Assembly (NCBI RefSeq): GCF_029428675.1
Contig: NZ_JAJNEL010000001.1
Location: 3,782,001 to 3,846,000, forward strand
Direction: 5' to 3'
Origin: Streptomyces sp. JH14
GTDB lineage: Bacteria > Actinomycetota > Actinomycetes > Streptomycetales > Streptomycetaceae
Length of the DNA stretch: 64,000 nt
Shown here piece by piece: positions 1-8,072 of this stretch. The notes under the pieces were generated by a model. It saw only the letters and a list, made by a program, of their open reading frames with translations, made no database searches and was not told where the DNA came from. Position 1 is the stretch's first letter; each line of letters opens with the position of its first letter. The position numbers and the translations under genes were made by a program.

Positions 1-371
1 TCGCCGCGTGCGGCCACGTGGATGGCGTGCAGGAAGTCGTCCGGGACGATGTCCTTGACGAGGAATCCCGCGGCGCCGGCGCGCAGCGCGTCGAAGACGT
101 ACTCGTCCATGCCGTAGTTGGTCAGGATGACGACATGTACCCCGGCCAGGGCCGGGTCCGCGGCGATGCGCCGGGTCGCCTCGATGCCGTCGACGACTGG
201 CATCTGGATGTCGATGAGCGCGATGTCGGGCAGGTGTTCCCTGGCGAGCTCCAGGCCCTCCTCGCCGTCGGCGGCCTCCGCCACCACCTCGATGTCGTCC
301 TCGAGGTCGAGGAGGGCGCGGAATCCGCTGCGGATGAGCGACTGGTCGTCGACCAGCAGGACTCGGATCAC
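1..371 (-). CDS. NarL/FixJ-type response regulator, N-terminal part (cut by window edge)
   Basis: Read leftwards from a GTG at 371, this gives a receiver domain that starts VIRVLLVDDQ, with the paired acidic residues of the phosphoacceptor pocket, the phosphorylatable Asp in IALIDIQMP, a conserved Thr in VVILTNYG, and the Lys in GFLVKDI. The usual C-terminal LuxR helix-turn-helix would lie beyond position 1 and is not visible. The GTG overlaps the stop of the upstream sensor kinase as GTGA, so the two are translationally coupled and form a cognate pair. The divergent DUF6223/MMPL genes on the other side of the kinase are a plausible target, but that is inference from position only. Confidence 0.93.
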   Translation of the reverse strand, partial: MIRVLLVDDQSLIRSGFRALLDLEDDIEVVAEAADGEEGLELAREHLPDIALIDIQMPVVDGIEATRRIAADPALAGVHVVILTNYGMDEYVFDALRAGAAGFLVKDIVPDDFLHAIHVAARG

Positions 372-1495
372 GACGTTCGCTCCACGGGGAGTTCGGCCCA
401 GACGGTGAAGCCACCTTCGCCGCGCGGTTCGGTGCGCAGGAGGCCGCCGAGGGCGGTGACGCGTTCGCGCATGCCGATCAGCCCGACGCCAGGCACGGGG
501 GCGGTGCCTGGTGTGGCCTTGCCGTCGTCGTCGATGCGGAGCGCGAGGGTGTCGGGCCGGTAGTCGATCCGGACCGATGCCGTAGTGGCGGCGGCGTGCC
601 GGACGACGTTGGTCAACGACTCCTGAACGATCCGGTAGGCGGTCCGGCCCACCGCGGCCGGCACGTCGTGCCGCTGCCCCTCAATCGTCAGCGTCGCCTC
701 CAGGCCGGTCCTGCCGGCCCGCTCCACAAGTTCCGGTACGTCGGCGAGCCCGCGTGGCGGGGCCGTGTCGTCGTCGCGCAGTGCCTCCAGGGTCGCGCGC
801 AGCTCCCGGCTCGCCTCACGTCCGGCCTCCTGGATCGCCAACAGCGCCTCGGGCACCTTCTCGCCGCGTCTGCGGGCCACGTGGACGGCGACTTCGGACT
901 GCACCTTGATGACGGAGATCTGGTGGGTGAGCGAGTCGTGCAGTTCCCGGGCGATGTGCAGCCGTTCCTCGTCGGCACGGCGCCGCGCGGTCTCCGCGCG
1001 GGTGCGCTCGGCCTCCTCCGCCCGCTGCTCCGCCTGCCGCAACGCCTCCCCTGCGGCAAAGGCGGCGACGAGCCAGGCGATCTCCAGGGTGCCGCGGGCC
1101 TGCACCGACACCTCGCTCATAGGCCCGTCGCGGAAGAGCAGGGCAGTGAGCTGCAGAGACAGCAGCAGGGTCGCGGACGCCGTCACCGCCAGGACGCGGT
1201 GCCCGGCCCGCACCGCGGCGTACACCGCGACCAGGTACGCGACGGTGAGCACGTCGAACCCGGCCGCCTGGTAGCCCACCGCGCACAGTCCGGTGACGGC
1301 CAGGACGACAACCGGAGCCCTGTGGCGCGCGGCCAGCGTCAGGCCGCCGACCGCCAGCAGCGCGTAGCCGAGCAGGTGGGGCCCCGTGCCAGGGGGCTCC
1401 CCGGACCACCCGTCGCCCAGCATCAGCGCCGCCACGCCTACAGCGATCGCCCAGTCCGCGACAGCGGCCGGTAGACCGAACCGTCGTTTGCTCAT
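368..1495 (-). CDS. Sensor histidine kinase (HisKA_3 family), partner of the response regulator
   Basis: A 375-residue membrane sensor kinase. The first 150 or so residues hold about five hydrophobic segments and no obvious extracellular domain. A charged coiled linker rich in Glu/Arg follows. The dimerisation/phosphoacceptor box reads RELHDSLTHQISVI with His near residue 186, typical of HisKA_3 kinases that pair with NarL regulators. The C-terminal ATPase shows the N box ESLTNVVRHA, a G1 box LRIDDDG and a G2-like GLIGMRERV. It would autophosphorylate on His and pass phosphate to the overlapping regulator downstream. The signal is not predictable; such short-loop kinases often sense membrane stress. 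Confidence 0.93.
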   Translation of the reverse strand: MSKRRFGLPAAVADWAIAVGVAALMLGDGWSGEPPGTGPHLLGYALLAVGGLTLAARHRAPVVVLAVTGLCAVGYQAAGFDVLTVAYLVAVYAAVRAGHRVLAVTASATLLLSLQLTALLFRDGPMSEVSVQARGTLEIAWLVAAFAAGEALRQAEQRAEEAERTRAETARRRADEERLHIARELHDSLTHQISVIKVQSEVAVHVARRRGEKVPEALLAIQEAGREASRELRATLEALRDDDTAPPRGLADVPELVERAGRTGLEATLTIEGQRHDVPAAVGRTAYRIVQESLTNVVRHAAATTASVRIDYRPDTLALRIDDDGKATPGTAPVPGVGLIGMRERVTALGGLLRTEPRGEGGFTVWAELPVERTS

Positions 1496-1722
1496 GTGCG
1501 CACCCTAGCCAGATGTCGCCACGGGCGAGTCCGGCTCGTGGATGACCGATCGCCTACCGCGTCCGCGGTACCCGCGCGGCTCCTGCCCCGTCCGCGGTAG
1601 CCGCGTACGCCACCGGCGGCAACACAAAGTGCGTCCGCACGCGGGACGACCGGCGGCAGGTCCGGCGGACAGGATCGGGGGACATCCAGGAGCAGGAGCC
1701 GTACGAGGAGAAGGAGCACCTC

Positions 1723-2139
1723 ATGTCCGTCCGTCACGTGCTTGCCGCACCTGCGGCCGCGCACGCTTTTGTCCAGCCGCTCGCCGCCGACGCCTATGAC
1801 CTGACCACAGGGCGGCTCGTGGGTACCGCGGCCGCACTGGTGGCGCTGGCCGGTGTGGTCATCGGCGGGCTGGCCCTGGCCCGTGCCGGCCGAATCGGCA
1901 ATGGCAACGGCCACGGGAAGAGGGGGCCCCTCGCGGCCCTGGTGGCGGGGCCGATCGGCATGGCCGTCGGTGCGGTGAATCTGGCCGTTGCCGACGGCGG
2001 TCCCGGCACCGGCAACGGAGTGCTCGGTGGCGCCCTGGCCCTGGTGCTGGGGCTGATCGCCACGGTCCTTGGCCGGCTGTCCCTGGTCCGCACCGGCCGA
2101 CCGGCTGACCGCTCCGTCCACCTGCGCGCGTCCGCGTGA
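1723..2139 (+). CDS. DUF6223 family small membrane protein
   Basis: 138 residues with a good ribosome site (gaggagaaggag) just before ATG 1723. The N-terminus is hydrophobic with a short Ala/His-rich start (MSVRHVLAAPAAAHAF). Three hydrophobic stretches follow, separated by Gly/Asn-rich turns including GNGNGHGK and GGPGTGNG. I recognise the conserved motif NLAVADGGPGTGNG as that of the DUF6223 family, which is common beside two-component systems in Streptomyces. No biochemical role is known. It lies 29 bp before the MMPL exporter and is probably co-transcribed with it; both diverge from the sensor kinase. Confidence 0.8.
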   Translation: MSVRHVLAAPAAAHAFVQPLAADAYDLTTGRLVGTAAALVALAGVVIGGLALARAGRIGNGNGHGKRGPLAALVAGPIGMAVGAVNLAVADGGPGTGNGVLGGALALVLGLIATVLGRLSLVRTGRPADRSVHLRASA

Positions 2140-2168
2140 GAGGCACAGGGCAGGGACTCGAGGAGACG

Positions 2169-4349
2169 ATGATGGCAACCGGAACCACCCCCACGGGCGG
2201 GACTCTGGCGGGACTGGGCCGCTTCTGTTTCCGGCGCCGCCGCCTGGTCCTCCTGATCTGGATCATCGGTGTGATCGCCGTGGCGTTCGCCGGCTTCGGC
2301 TACGGCGCCGCTCCCGACAACGACTTCTCCGGAGGAGACTCGCAGTCGGCCAAGGCGCAGCAGCTGATGGAGAAGCACTTCCCCAAGGAGCAAGGGGACA
2401 GGCTGACTCTCGCGATCAAGGCCGAAAAGGGGATCGACGATTCCGCCGCCAAGCAGAAGATCGAGAAGGCCATCGCCGATCTCGCCGACTCGCCCGTGAC
2501 AGGACCGGTGACTTCGCCGTATCAGGACAAGAGCCTGGTGACGAAGGACCGACGCGTCGCCCGTACGACCATCCCGCTGAGCGACAAGGTGGTGGAGAAG
2601 AGCGAGGTGAAGCCGTTGGTGGACATGGTCAAGGGCGCCTCCGGCGACAGCGTCACGCTCGCGCTGGGCGGGTACATGGCGGAAAAGGCCGAGACGCCCC
2701 CGCAGGGCCCGGCCGAGAGCGTGGGCCTTCTGGCAGCAGCCGTGATCCTGTTCATCGCGTTCGGATCACTGGTGGCGATGGGCCTGCCGATCGCGACCGC
2801 CCTCCTGGCCATCGTGGGCGGTCTCGCCCTGATGAAGCTGGTGGGGCACCTGGTCCCCGCGCCGAACTTCGCTCTGACCTTCGGCGCGATGATCGGGCTC
2901 GGCGTCGGCATCGACTACGCGCTGTTCATCGTGACCCGCTACAAGGACGGCCTCGGGGACGGTGACGACCCCGAGAGCGCCACGGTCAAGGCCATCGCCA
3001 CCGCGGGTCACGCGGTGCTCTTCGCCGGCACGACCGTGGTGATCGCGCTGATGGGCCTGCTCGTCATGGGGCAGCGGCTGATGACCGGGCTGGCCGTCGC
3101 CACGTCGCTCACGGTGCTGGTCACGATGATCGCCGCCCTGACGCTGCTGCCCGCGTTCCTGGGCTTCACCGGACACAAGATCAACTCGCTGCGGCTGCCT
3201 CGCCGCGCGTCCCACCGGAACCAGCCGGCTGGTGCAGTGTCCCGGAAGCGCCGTACCCTCGCCGAGCGTTGGGCCGGCGTGGTGCAGCGCAGGCCGCTCG
3301 TCGCCGCTCTCGCCGCCGGCGGGATCCTGCTGATGCTGGCCGCCCCCGTGCTGTCGATGCGGCTGAGCCAGCCCGACGCCAGCGTCCAGCCCCGCGACCG
3401 GAGCAGCTACATCTCGTACGAGATCCTCTCCGAGGGCTTCGGCCCGGGATATGGCGCACCCCTGGTCTTCGCCGCCGAGATCGACTCTGAGGACGCCGAT
3501 CTCGCTCCCGTCGTCGAAGCCGTCGGCAGGACCGAGGGCATCGCCCATGCCACGCCGCCCCGGGTCAGCGAGGACGGGAAGGCTGTCACCTTCCTCGCCT
3601 TCCCCACGACCGGGTACCAGGACGAGGCGACCACGGACCTGGTGCACAAGCTCCGCGACGACGTGCTGCCCAGGACACCCGGCGGCGAACAGGTCCTCGT
3701 CGGCGGCCCGAACGCCAGCACGATCGACACCGCCGACGAGGTCGGCTCGCGCCTGCCCCTGATGATCGTGGTCGTCGTCGCGATGGGCATGGTGCTGCTG
3801 ATCGCGCTGGTCCGGTCGGTCACTATCGCCCTGCAGGCAGCCGTGATGAACCTGCTGTCCATCGGCGCCTCCTACGGTGTGCTCGTGGCGGTCGTGCAGT
3901 GGGGTTGGCTCGGCACGGCCCTCGGGTTCCCCGCCGCCATGCCGGTCACGACGTGGACACCGATGATGATGTTCCCGATCCTGTTCGGCCTGTCGATGGA
4001 CTACCAGGTCTTCCTGATCTCGCGGGTCCGTGAGGAATACGAGCGGACCGGCGACACCCGCGCGGCCGTCGCGACAGGGCTGGCGCGGACCGCCAAGGTG
4101 ATCACGGCCGCGGCCGCCATCATGATCGCCGTCTTCACCACCTCGCTGCTCGGCCCCGATGTCGCCGTCAAGCAGGGAGGCCTGGGCATGGCCGTCGCCG
4201 TGCTCATCGACGCCACCATCGTCCGGATGGTCTTCGTCCCCGCGGTGATGGAGCTGTGCGGCAAGGCCAACTGGTGGATGCCCGGACGCCGGGCCCCGAA
4301 GGCGACCTCGACCGCACCGGCCGGGGCCAGGGAAAAGGCCAAAGTCTGA
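2169..4349 (+). CDS. MMPL-family RND transporter (lipid or drug exporter)
   Basis: About 726 residues with the MMPL/RND plan: one N-terminal membrane helix, an extracytoplasmic domain, a block of five to six helices, then the same plan repeated from about residue 380. The transmembrane Asp/Tyr signature of the proton relay is visible in both halves (GVGIDYALFI near residue 245 and GLSMDYQVFL near residue 615). I choose ATG 2169 because AGGAGA lies just upstream at 2161; an in-frame upstream ATG at 2136 overlaps the DUF6223 stop and is less well placed. Relatives move lipids or hydrophobic compounds out of the cell using the proton gradient. The substrate is unknown. Confidence 0.92.
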   Translation: MMATGTTPTGGTLAGLGRFCFRRRRLVLLIWIIGVIAVAFAGFGYGAAPDNDFSGGDSQSAKAQQLMEKHFPKEQGDRLTLAIKAEKGIDDSAAKQKIEKAIADLADSPVTGPVTSPYQDKSLVTKDRRVARTTIPLSDKVVEKSEVKPLVDMVKGASGDSVTLALGGYMAEKAETPPQGPAESVGLLAAAVILFIAFGSLVAMGLPIATALLAIVGGLALMKLVGHLVPAPNFALTFGAMIGLGVGIDYALFIVTRYKDGLGDGDDPESATVKAIATAGHAVLFAGTTVVIALMGLLVMGQRLMTGLAVATSLTVLVTMIAALTLLPAFLGFTGHKINSLRLPRRASHRNQPAGAVSRKRRTLAERWAGVVQRRPLVAALAAGGILLMLAAPVLSMRLSQPDASVQPRDRSSYISYEILSEGFGPGYGAPLVFAAEIDSEDADLAPVVEAVGRTEGIAHATPPRVSEDGKAVTFLAFPTTGYQDEATTDLVHKLRDDVLPRTPGGEQVLVGGPNASTIDTADEVGSRLPLMIVVVVAMGMVLLIALVRSVTIALQAAVMNLLSIGASYGVLVAVVQWGWLGTALGFPAAMPVTTWTPMMMFPILFGLSMDYQVFLISRVREEYERTGDTRAAVATGLARTAKVITAAAAIMIAVFTTSLLGPDVAVKQGGLGMAVAVLIDATIVRMVFVPAVMELCGKANWWMPGRRAPKATSTAPAGAREKAKV

Positions 4350-4457
4350 CCCCTCCTCAAGTCGCGGTGCGGGGAGCTCCCGGAGGGCTTCCCGGGCGAG
4401 GCCCCGGAGAGCGGACAACGACGAAGCCTCAGGTCGCTGACCTGGGGCTTCGCACAA

Positions 4458-4499
4458 GAGCGGACTACGGGAATCGAACCCGCGCTATAAGCTTGGGAA
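4458..4499 (-). repeat. Diverged third copy of the tRNA-Gly 3' end (older att-like relic)
   Basis: This 42-bp stretch aligns without gaps to the exact att repeats at 4836 and 18008, differing at about seven positions. On the minus strand it ends in a T-arm and acceptor 3' side (GGTTCGATTCCCGTAGTCCG) and lacks a 5' half, so it is not a working tRNA. As with the other two copies, a terminator-like hairpin (gaagcctcaggtc ... gacctggggcttc, about 4425-4452) lies just to its left. The simplest reading is an attachment scar left by an earlier element integrated at this tRNA locus or a sister tRNA-Gly. A chance tRNA fragment is less likely because the flanking hairpin is also shared. Confidence 0.65.
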
Positions 4500-4684
4500 T
4501 CGTCGGCGCCCAGTCATGCTATCTCGCCTCTGACCTGCGGGAACATGCCCAGGTGGCGCTCATTCCGCAGGCTCGTGGACACCCCTGTCGACCGCTGTTG
4601 TCCGTCCTGAAGGGCACGGCTGGGGCACGCGCCGGACGGGTTTGGAAGTGGCGCGAGTCACAAGGCGTCGCGCTCGCACGTTGA

Positions 4685-4732
4685 GACAGGGTTCCTCCTG
4701 CACCACCTAGGTGGTGCAGGAGGAACCCTGTC
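4685..4732. repeat. Perfect 48-bp palindrome with no loop
   Basis: Two 24-bp arms meet at the centre between 4708 and 4709 (ccacct/aggtgg) with no mismatch. There is no T-run beside it, so it is not a standard intrinsic terminator, and no gene is seen within 250 bp on either side. It lies between the old and new att relics. It could be a remnant of a replication or transfer site, a recombination product of two inverted ends, or a protein-binding cruciform. Confidence 0.9.
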
Positions 4733-4801
4733 ACCAGGGCGTTCCGGCGAGTTGGGGCACGTGGAGGGCACGGAAGGTCGTGAGAGGTCCAGACAACGAG
4801 A

Positions 4802-4832
4802 AAGGCCCCGGTCGTTGACCTGGGCCTTCTTC
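4802..4832 (-). terminator. Displaced tRNA-Gly terminator at the left end of the element
   Basis: The hairpin aaggccc ... gggcctt with inner gguc/gacc-type pairing is followed by pyrimidine-rich sequence. It matches in layout the terminator at 17974-18003 beside the intact tRNA, which supports reading this stretch as the original chromosomal flank downstream of the tRNA, now separated from it by the inserted element. Confidence 0.6.
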
Positions 4833-4835
4833 AAA

Positions 4836-4877
4836 GAGCGGGTGACGAGAATCGAACTCGCGCTCTGAGCTTGGGAA
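4836..4877 (-). repeat. attL: 42-bp copy of the tRNA-Gly(CCC) 3' end
   Basis: Identical over 42 bp to 18008-18049, which is the 3' part of an intact tRNA-Gly gene from the anticodon loop to the discriminator base. Identity stops at gggaa and the 5' half of the tRNA is absent here. This is the pattern left when a tyrosine integrase inserts an element into a tRNA 3' end and displaces the old end. The interval between the two copies, about 13.2 kb, is the element. Confidence 0.93.
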
Positions 4878-4982
4878 TCACCGGCCACTTCTCGCTGAGC
4901 CAACTGCTGACCTGCGGAGACAGGAGACGCAGGCACGCTGTGGGGCTGTGCTTGTGACCGTGGTTGACCGGTGACCTCCGTC

Positions 4983-5405
4983 CTATCTGGTGCGGATCTG
5001 GTGCGGCAGCCACTGCTCGCGGAATTCCGGGTGGTCTGAGTAGGGCGCCGCCAGGTCGAGGAGGTCGGGGCAGGGCCAGATCTCACCGTCCCATTGGCAG
5101 TCGTCCCTGTTGTCCCAGGGGAGCTCGGGATCGCCGACAGCAGGGCTGAGCACATGCCGACCCAGGACGCGGCGCTTGGCTGCGACCTCTCGGAGGACGC
5201 GGGCAGGATCGTGCAACGCCACGTGCTCTGCGATCGTCGGATGGAAACCGGAGCGGTCCACCTGGCAGAAGTCCACGGTACGACCGTGGGCCGGCCGCTG
5301 TCCGCAGCCGTCACCGTCGCATCGGGCGGCCAGCTCGGCGTCCTCGTCGAATCGTCTCCGCAGGAACTCCGTCAAGTGGTCGCTCATGAGCGCATCATCG
5401 GTCAT
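4983..5405 (-). CDS. DUF6221 family protein
   Basis: From an ATG at 5405 the product starts MTDDALMSDHLTEFLRRRFDED and is about 140 residues; a second ATG at 5387 (MSDHLTEF) fits the usual family start equally well. The conserved parts are the acidic N-terminus, the central HDPARVLREVAAKRR motif and the C-terminal LAAPYSDHPEFREQWLP motif. Two Cys-containing segments (ARCDGDGC and DDCQWDG) sit between them. DUF6221 proteins are small, common on Streptomyces mobile elements and of unknown function. It is the first gene inside attL and is transcribed towards it. Confidence 0.8.
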   Translation of the reverse strand: MTDDALMSDHLTEFLRRRFDEDAELAARCDGDGCGQRPAHGRTVDFCQVDRSGFHPTIAEHVALHDPARVLREVAAKRRVLGRHVLSPAVGDPELPWDNRDDCQWDGEIWPCPDLLDLAAPYSDHPEFREQWLPHQIRTR

Positions 5406-5781
5406 TAATCCGACGCTCGACACCCGCTTTAGGGGCGAGGTGAGGTGAGTTGGGGTCTGACCTGCGGCATGCGGACTTCGACGGATCCAGGCTGTGTGCG
5501 CTGTGGGCACCCGTAGTACCCCGTGGCTCCCCGCCTGATCTGGCGCGGTTGTGGCACGGCCCGCCCCCTCGCGATGCGAACTACGGCCGCGGAGATTGCT
5601 GACGTCTGTCGGCCTGGCCGCATGGGCTGTGCGGATCAGCCAAGGTTGTTGGTGGTCGGTGTGGTTGCTGTACTTCTCTGCTGTACTGCTGGCCCTGGGG
5701 CAGCCCGATACGGGGGATAGAAGGGTGAGCGTAGGCAGTTACGGAGTGCTGGCAGTCGTGACGGAGCGAGAGGGCGGCAAC

Positions 5782-6741
5782 GTGTCAAAAGATGGTGGCG
5801 GCGCTAAGGCTCGAGCGGGTGAAATACTTAAGAAATTCACTGAAGATGGAAGTGTGACCCCGGATCTTGTGGCTGAAGCTGAAAGCGAGGGCTGGGACGG
5901 TTTAGTGCCGACACGGATCATCTTGGCGGCAATCCAGATTGTTCTCCGGTCTCGCCGCGAGGGCGGACTTTCATCAATCGAACAGGTATCGCCGCGATCC
6001 GTTCCGATTCTCTCCCGGCAAGATTCACTGACGATGACCGAAGCGTTTCTGGGGGATGTTTCAGCGGTAAGTGAAGCGCAGTCGGAAGAGCTGCTTTCGT
6101 TGCTCAATTTGGTAGGATTCTTGGCCGCTCTACTTAAGGAGGAATCCACTTCTATTGAAGGCGTGAAATACCTGCTTTGTGCGGCGGAGGAACTTTGCCG
6201 CGAATCCTTGCACCGCGATGTTTTGCGCCGAGGGATTGAATCCGGACCGTGGGACATTAGTGAAGTCGACGTTTCAAACCTTAGTTTGATCGATATGGGA
6301 GGCATTGGAGTGCCGACGTCGCCTGGTGTGGAGGTGCGGCCAGTAGGAGCTGGAGGCGGCACGGTGGCCGTCACGCTGGTGAAAGACGGGACGGCCCTAC
6401 AGCTGCAAGCTTTTCTTGCAGCCTCAGACGTGTTTTGGAATGTCGCTCGGGTAGAGATGATGAACAGGATGCGCGCCCAGGGGGGTACGGTAAAAGAATG
6501 GGCTGGCAGGGCAGGCCTGGAAATTAGAGCATCTGTCCCGGTGGTTATGGAATCTGGTCAATCGACTGTCAAGAATGTGAGAGTTCTTGGGTGCGACGGT
6601 CCAGGCTGGATGCTCAGGGGAATCGTCAGTGGTATTGGGGCAGACCCTGAAAGTGCAGATGCATGGGCTTACGACACCTTCGCAGGAACGGTAGTTATTG
6701 GCACACACCCGCTCGGGAACGTCATGAAACCCACGCGATGA
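5782..6741 (+). CDS. DUF3710-domain protein with an N-terminal extension, cargo of the element
   Basis: About 319 residues from GTG 5782, with gagaggg just upstream; in-frame GTG codons at 5725 and 5758 are alternatives. Residues 1-140 are unfamiliar, mostly helical and charged. The rest follows the DUF3710 pattern: GPWDISEV, a β-rich middle with TALQLQAFLA, GGTVKEWAG, then DGPGWMLRGIVSG and a final short strand with a Pro-rich end. DUF3710 is normally a short core actinobacterial protein encoded near dut, and its role is unknown. Codon use here is clearly AT-richer than in the flanking genes (runs such as gaaatacttaagaaattc), pointing to import from a lower-GC source. Confidence 0.72.
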   Translation: MSKDGGGAKARAGEILKKFTEDGSVTPDLVAEAESEGWDGLVPTRIILAAIQIVLRSRREGGLSSIEQVSPRSVPILSRQDSLTMTEAFLGDVSAVSEAQSEELLSLLNLVGFLAALLKEESTSIEGVKYLLCAAEELCRESLHRDVLRRGIESGPWDISEVDVSNLSLIDMGGIGVPTSPGVEVRPVGAGGGTVAVTLVKDGTALQLQAFLAASDVFWNVARVEMMNRMRAQGGTVKEWAGRAGLEIRASVPVVMESGQSTVKNVRVLGCDGPGWMLRGIVSGIGADPESADAWAYDTFAGTVVIGTHPLGNVMKPTR

Positions 6742-7077
6742 CTCAGCCTGCCGGTGCTGAGACCCGACTGCCGTCAGGTGGCGCCGTCAAAAGCCTCGGA
6801 CCATGATCGGACCGGGGCCTTCTGACTGGTGCCCCGTGGGGGCCGACACCCGCTTTAGGAGTTCGATCCACCCGCTGCCTGTCGGGCTCCACCCGTGCAT
6901 ACTCGGGCCGTTCGCGATTGCTGAACGCTGCTGCTGTCCGTAGTCGTTGATGTCAACGCTGGATGTCAGCGGAACAGCTCCGGCATTGGGCAGACCTCCA
7001 ACGGTTCATCCGGTCGGTCGGCCCATTTCCACCACACATGGCGGCTGTTGCACTTCCACAGCGCACGGCACGTCCGC
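6742..7077. other. Intergenic stretch, no convincing gene
   Basis: Only a 16-bp repeat, cgacacccgctttagg at 6844-6859, stands out; the same 16 bp occur at 5418-5433. At 6966-7077 the minus strand encodes a Trp/Cys-rich stretch ending CPMPELFR that looks protein-like, but it has no start of its own and runs out of frame into the transposase relic. It is probably a broken gene joined to the relic by deletion. Confidence 0.5.
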
Positions 7078-7225
7078 TTACCGTCGTCCTCCCGCACTGC
7101 CCTGTTGCACGAGCTGAAGGTAGGCCCGCCGTTCCTCGGTGAGTGCACGCGCCCCCTGGTTCACCGAACGGTCACGGATCTCGAAGTCCATCGCACCCCT
7201 TGAGCTGGGGTGTTGCAACGACCAC
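7078..7225 (-). mobile_element. IS30-like element, 5' relic (start of transposase plus terminal repeat)
   Basis: Leftwards from ATG 7191 a 37-residue reading frame starts MDFEIRDRSVNQGARALTEE and continues with RRAYLQLVQQG, the type of N-terminus seen in Streptomyces IS30-family transposases just before the first helix-turn-helix; it then stops at 7078. Upstream of the ATG, 7210-7225 (gtgttgcaacgaccac) is the reverse complement, with two mismatches, of 7964-7979, which ends the second relic. Only the first part of the element remains. Confidence 0.55.
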
Positions 7226-7480
7226 TAGAACTCAAGTCACCCGGCGGACCGTTTGGGATTGTCGGGGGAATTGCCGCGTTTTCCGGGGGCGCGTTGCCAC
7301 CCCCCGTCTGTCCGGACGATGTCTGTTTTGGCTCCGCAAAGCGTCACAACGGGGGAAATGAGACGGCCTCGCCAAAACATACCGAAAACCTGAGCGGAGA
7401 ACTTCTACCGCCTACTCGGATGCCGTATGGTCACCTTCGCTCGCCGGGCTGGCCGCGCGAGCGTGAAGAGGGGGAAAGGT

Positions 7481-7921
7481 ATGCGTTACAGGATCGCAAC
7501 CTTGGCCGCAACCACCGTTATCGCTGCCGGCGGGATGCTGGCTACCGCGACGTCGGCGTCAGCGACTCTCGACCCGCCCGGGGGCAGCTGGGACCACACG
7601 TGGACCACCGCGGACGCCGGCCATGGCGGCACGATCAACGTTGAGGAGTACGGCGACATTCTCAACCTCTGCGACACGGACGCCGACGGGAAGAGCCCCG
7701 TGGCCGAAATCCAGATCTTCAGCCCCTCCGGCTACTATGACAGCGACATCTTTCTCGTGGCCACGGGCGGGTACAGTTCGTGCGACGTTTCCGCTGCTTC
7801 GCAGGGGGGCGTGCACAACATCCCTGAGGGCTACACCGTCAAGATCACGATGTACCTTCAGCCGTACAATTACCAGACTGACACAAGCAAGGTCGTACAC
7901 TCCTACCTGAACGACCACTAG
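7481..7921 (+). CDS. Small secreted protein, function unknown
   Basis: 146 residues from ATG 7481, preceded by a strong site (gagggggaaagg). The first 30 residues are a textbook Sec signal peptide: MRYR, a hydrophobic core (ATTVIAAGGMLATA) and a cleavage site TSASA/TL. The mature chain of about 116 residues is acidic, rich in Gly, Ser, Tyr and Asp, with only two Cys (NLCDTD and SSCDVS) that could form a disulfide. No catalytic motif is visible. It lies between two outward-facing IS30-like ends, in an AT-richer pocket than the conjugation module. A role outside the cell is the only safe statement. Confidence 0.8.
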   Translation: MRYRIATLAATTVIAAGGMLATATSASATLDPPGGSWDHTWTTADAGHGGTINVEEYGDILNLCDTDADGKSPVAEIQIFSPSGYYDSDIFLVATGGYSSCDVSAASQGGVHNIPEGYTVKITMYLQPYNYQTDTSKVVHSYLNDH

Positions 7922-7963
7922 TCTCGATCATTCATGACGGCCCGCCGGTTTGGGCGAATTCGA

Positions 7964-8069
7964 GGGGTCGTTGCGACACGTGGCTGGTTGGTCAGGCCGC
8001 GAGTAGTTTAGACAGGCGCTCGGCTGGGGTTTCCCAGTCGAGCGTTTTGCGTGGGCGGCCAATGCCGCG
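7964..8069 (-). mobile_element. IS30-like element, 3' relic (end of transposase plus terminal repeat)
   Basis: On the minus strand 8069-7992 encodes RGIGRPRKTLDWETPAERLS followed by KLLAA and a stop. This is the characteristic end of IS30-family transposases (RPRKTLDWETPAE...). The outer end, 7964-7979 (ggggtcgttgcgacac), matches the inverted terminal repeat at 7210-7225 in 14 of 16 positions. Because the C-terminal piece lies to the right of the N-terminal piece while both read leftwards, they come from two copies, not one disrupted copy. Confidence 0.75.
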
Positions 8070-8072
8070 AAG

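Noticed and set aside
4458..4877. Functional tRNA genes at 4458 and 4836
   Set aside because: Both lack the 5' acceptor side, D-arm and a full anticodon stem; only 3' halves are present.
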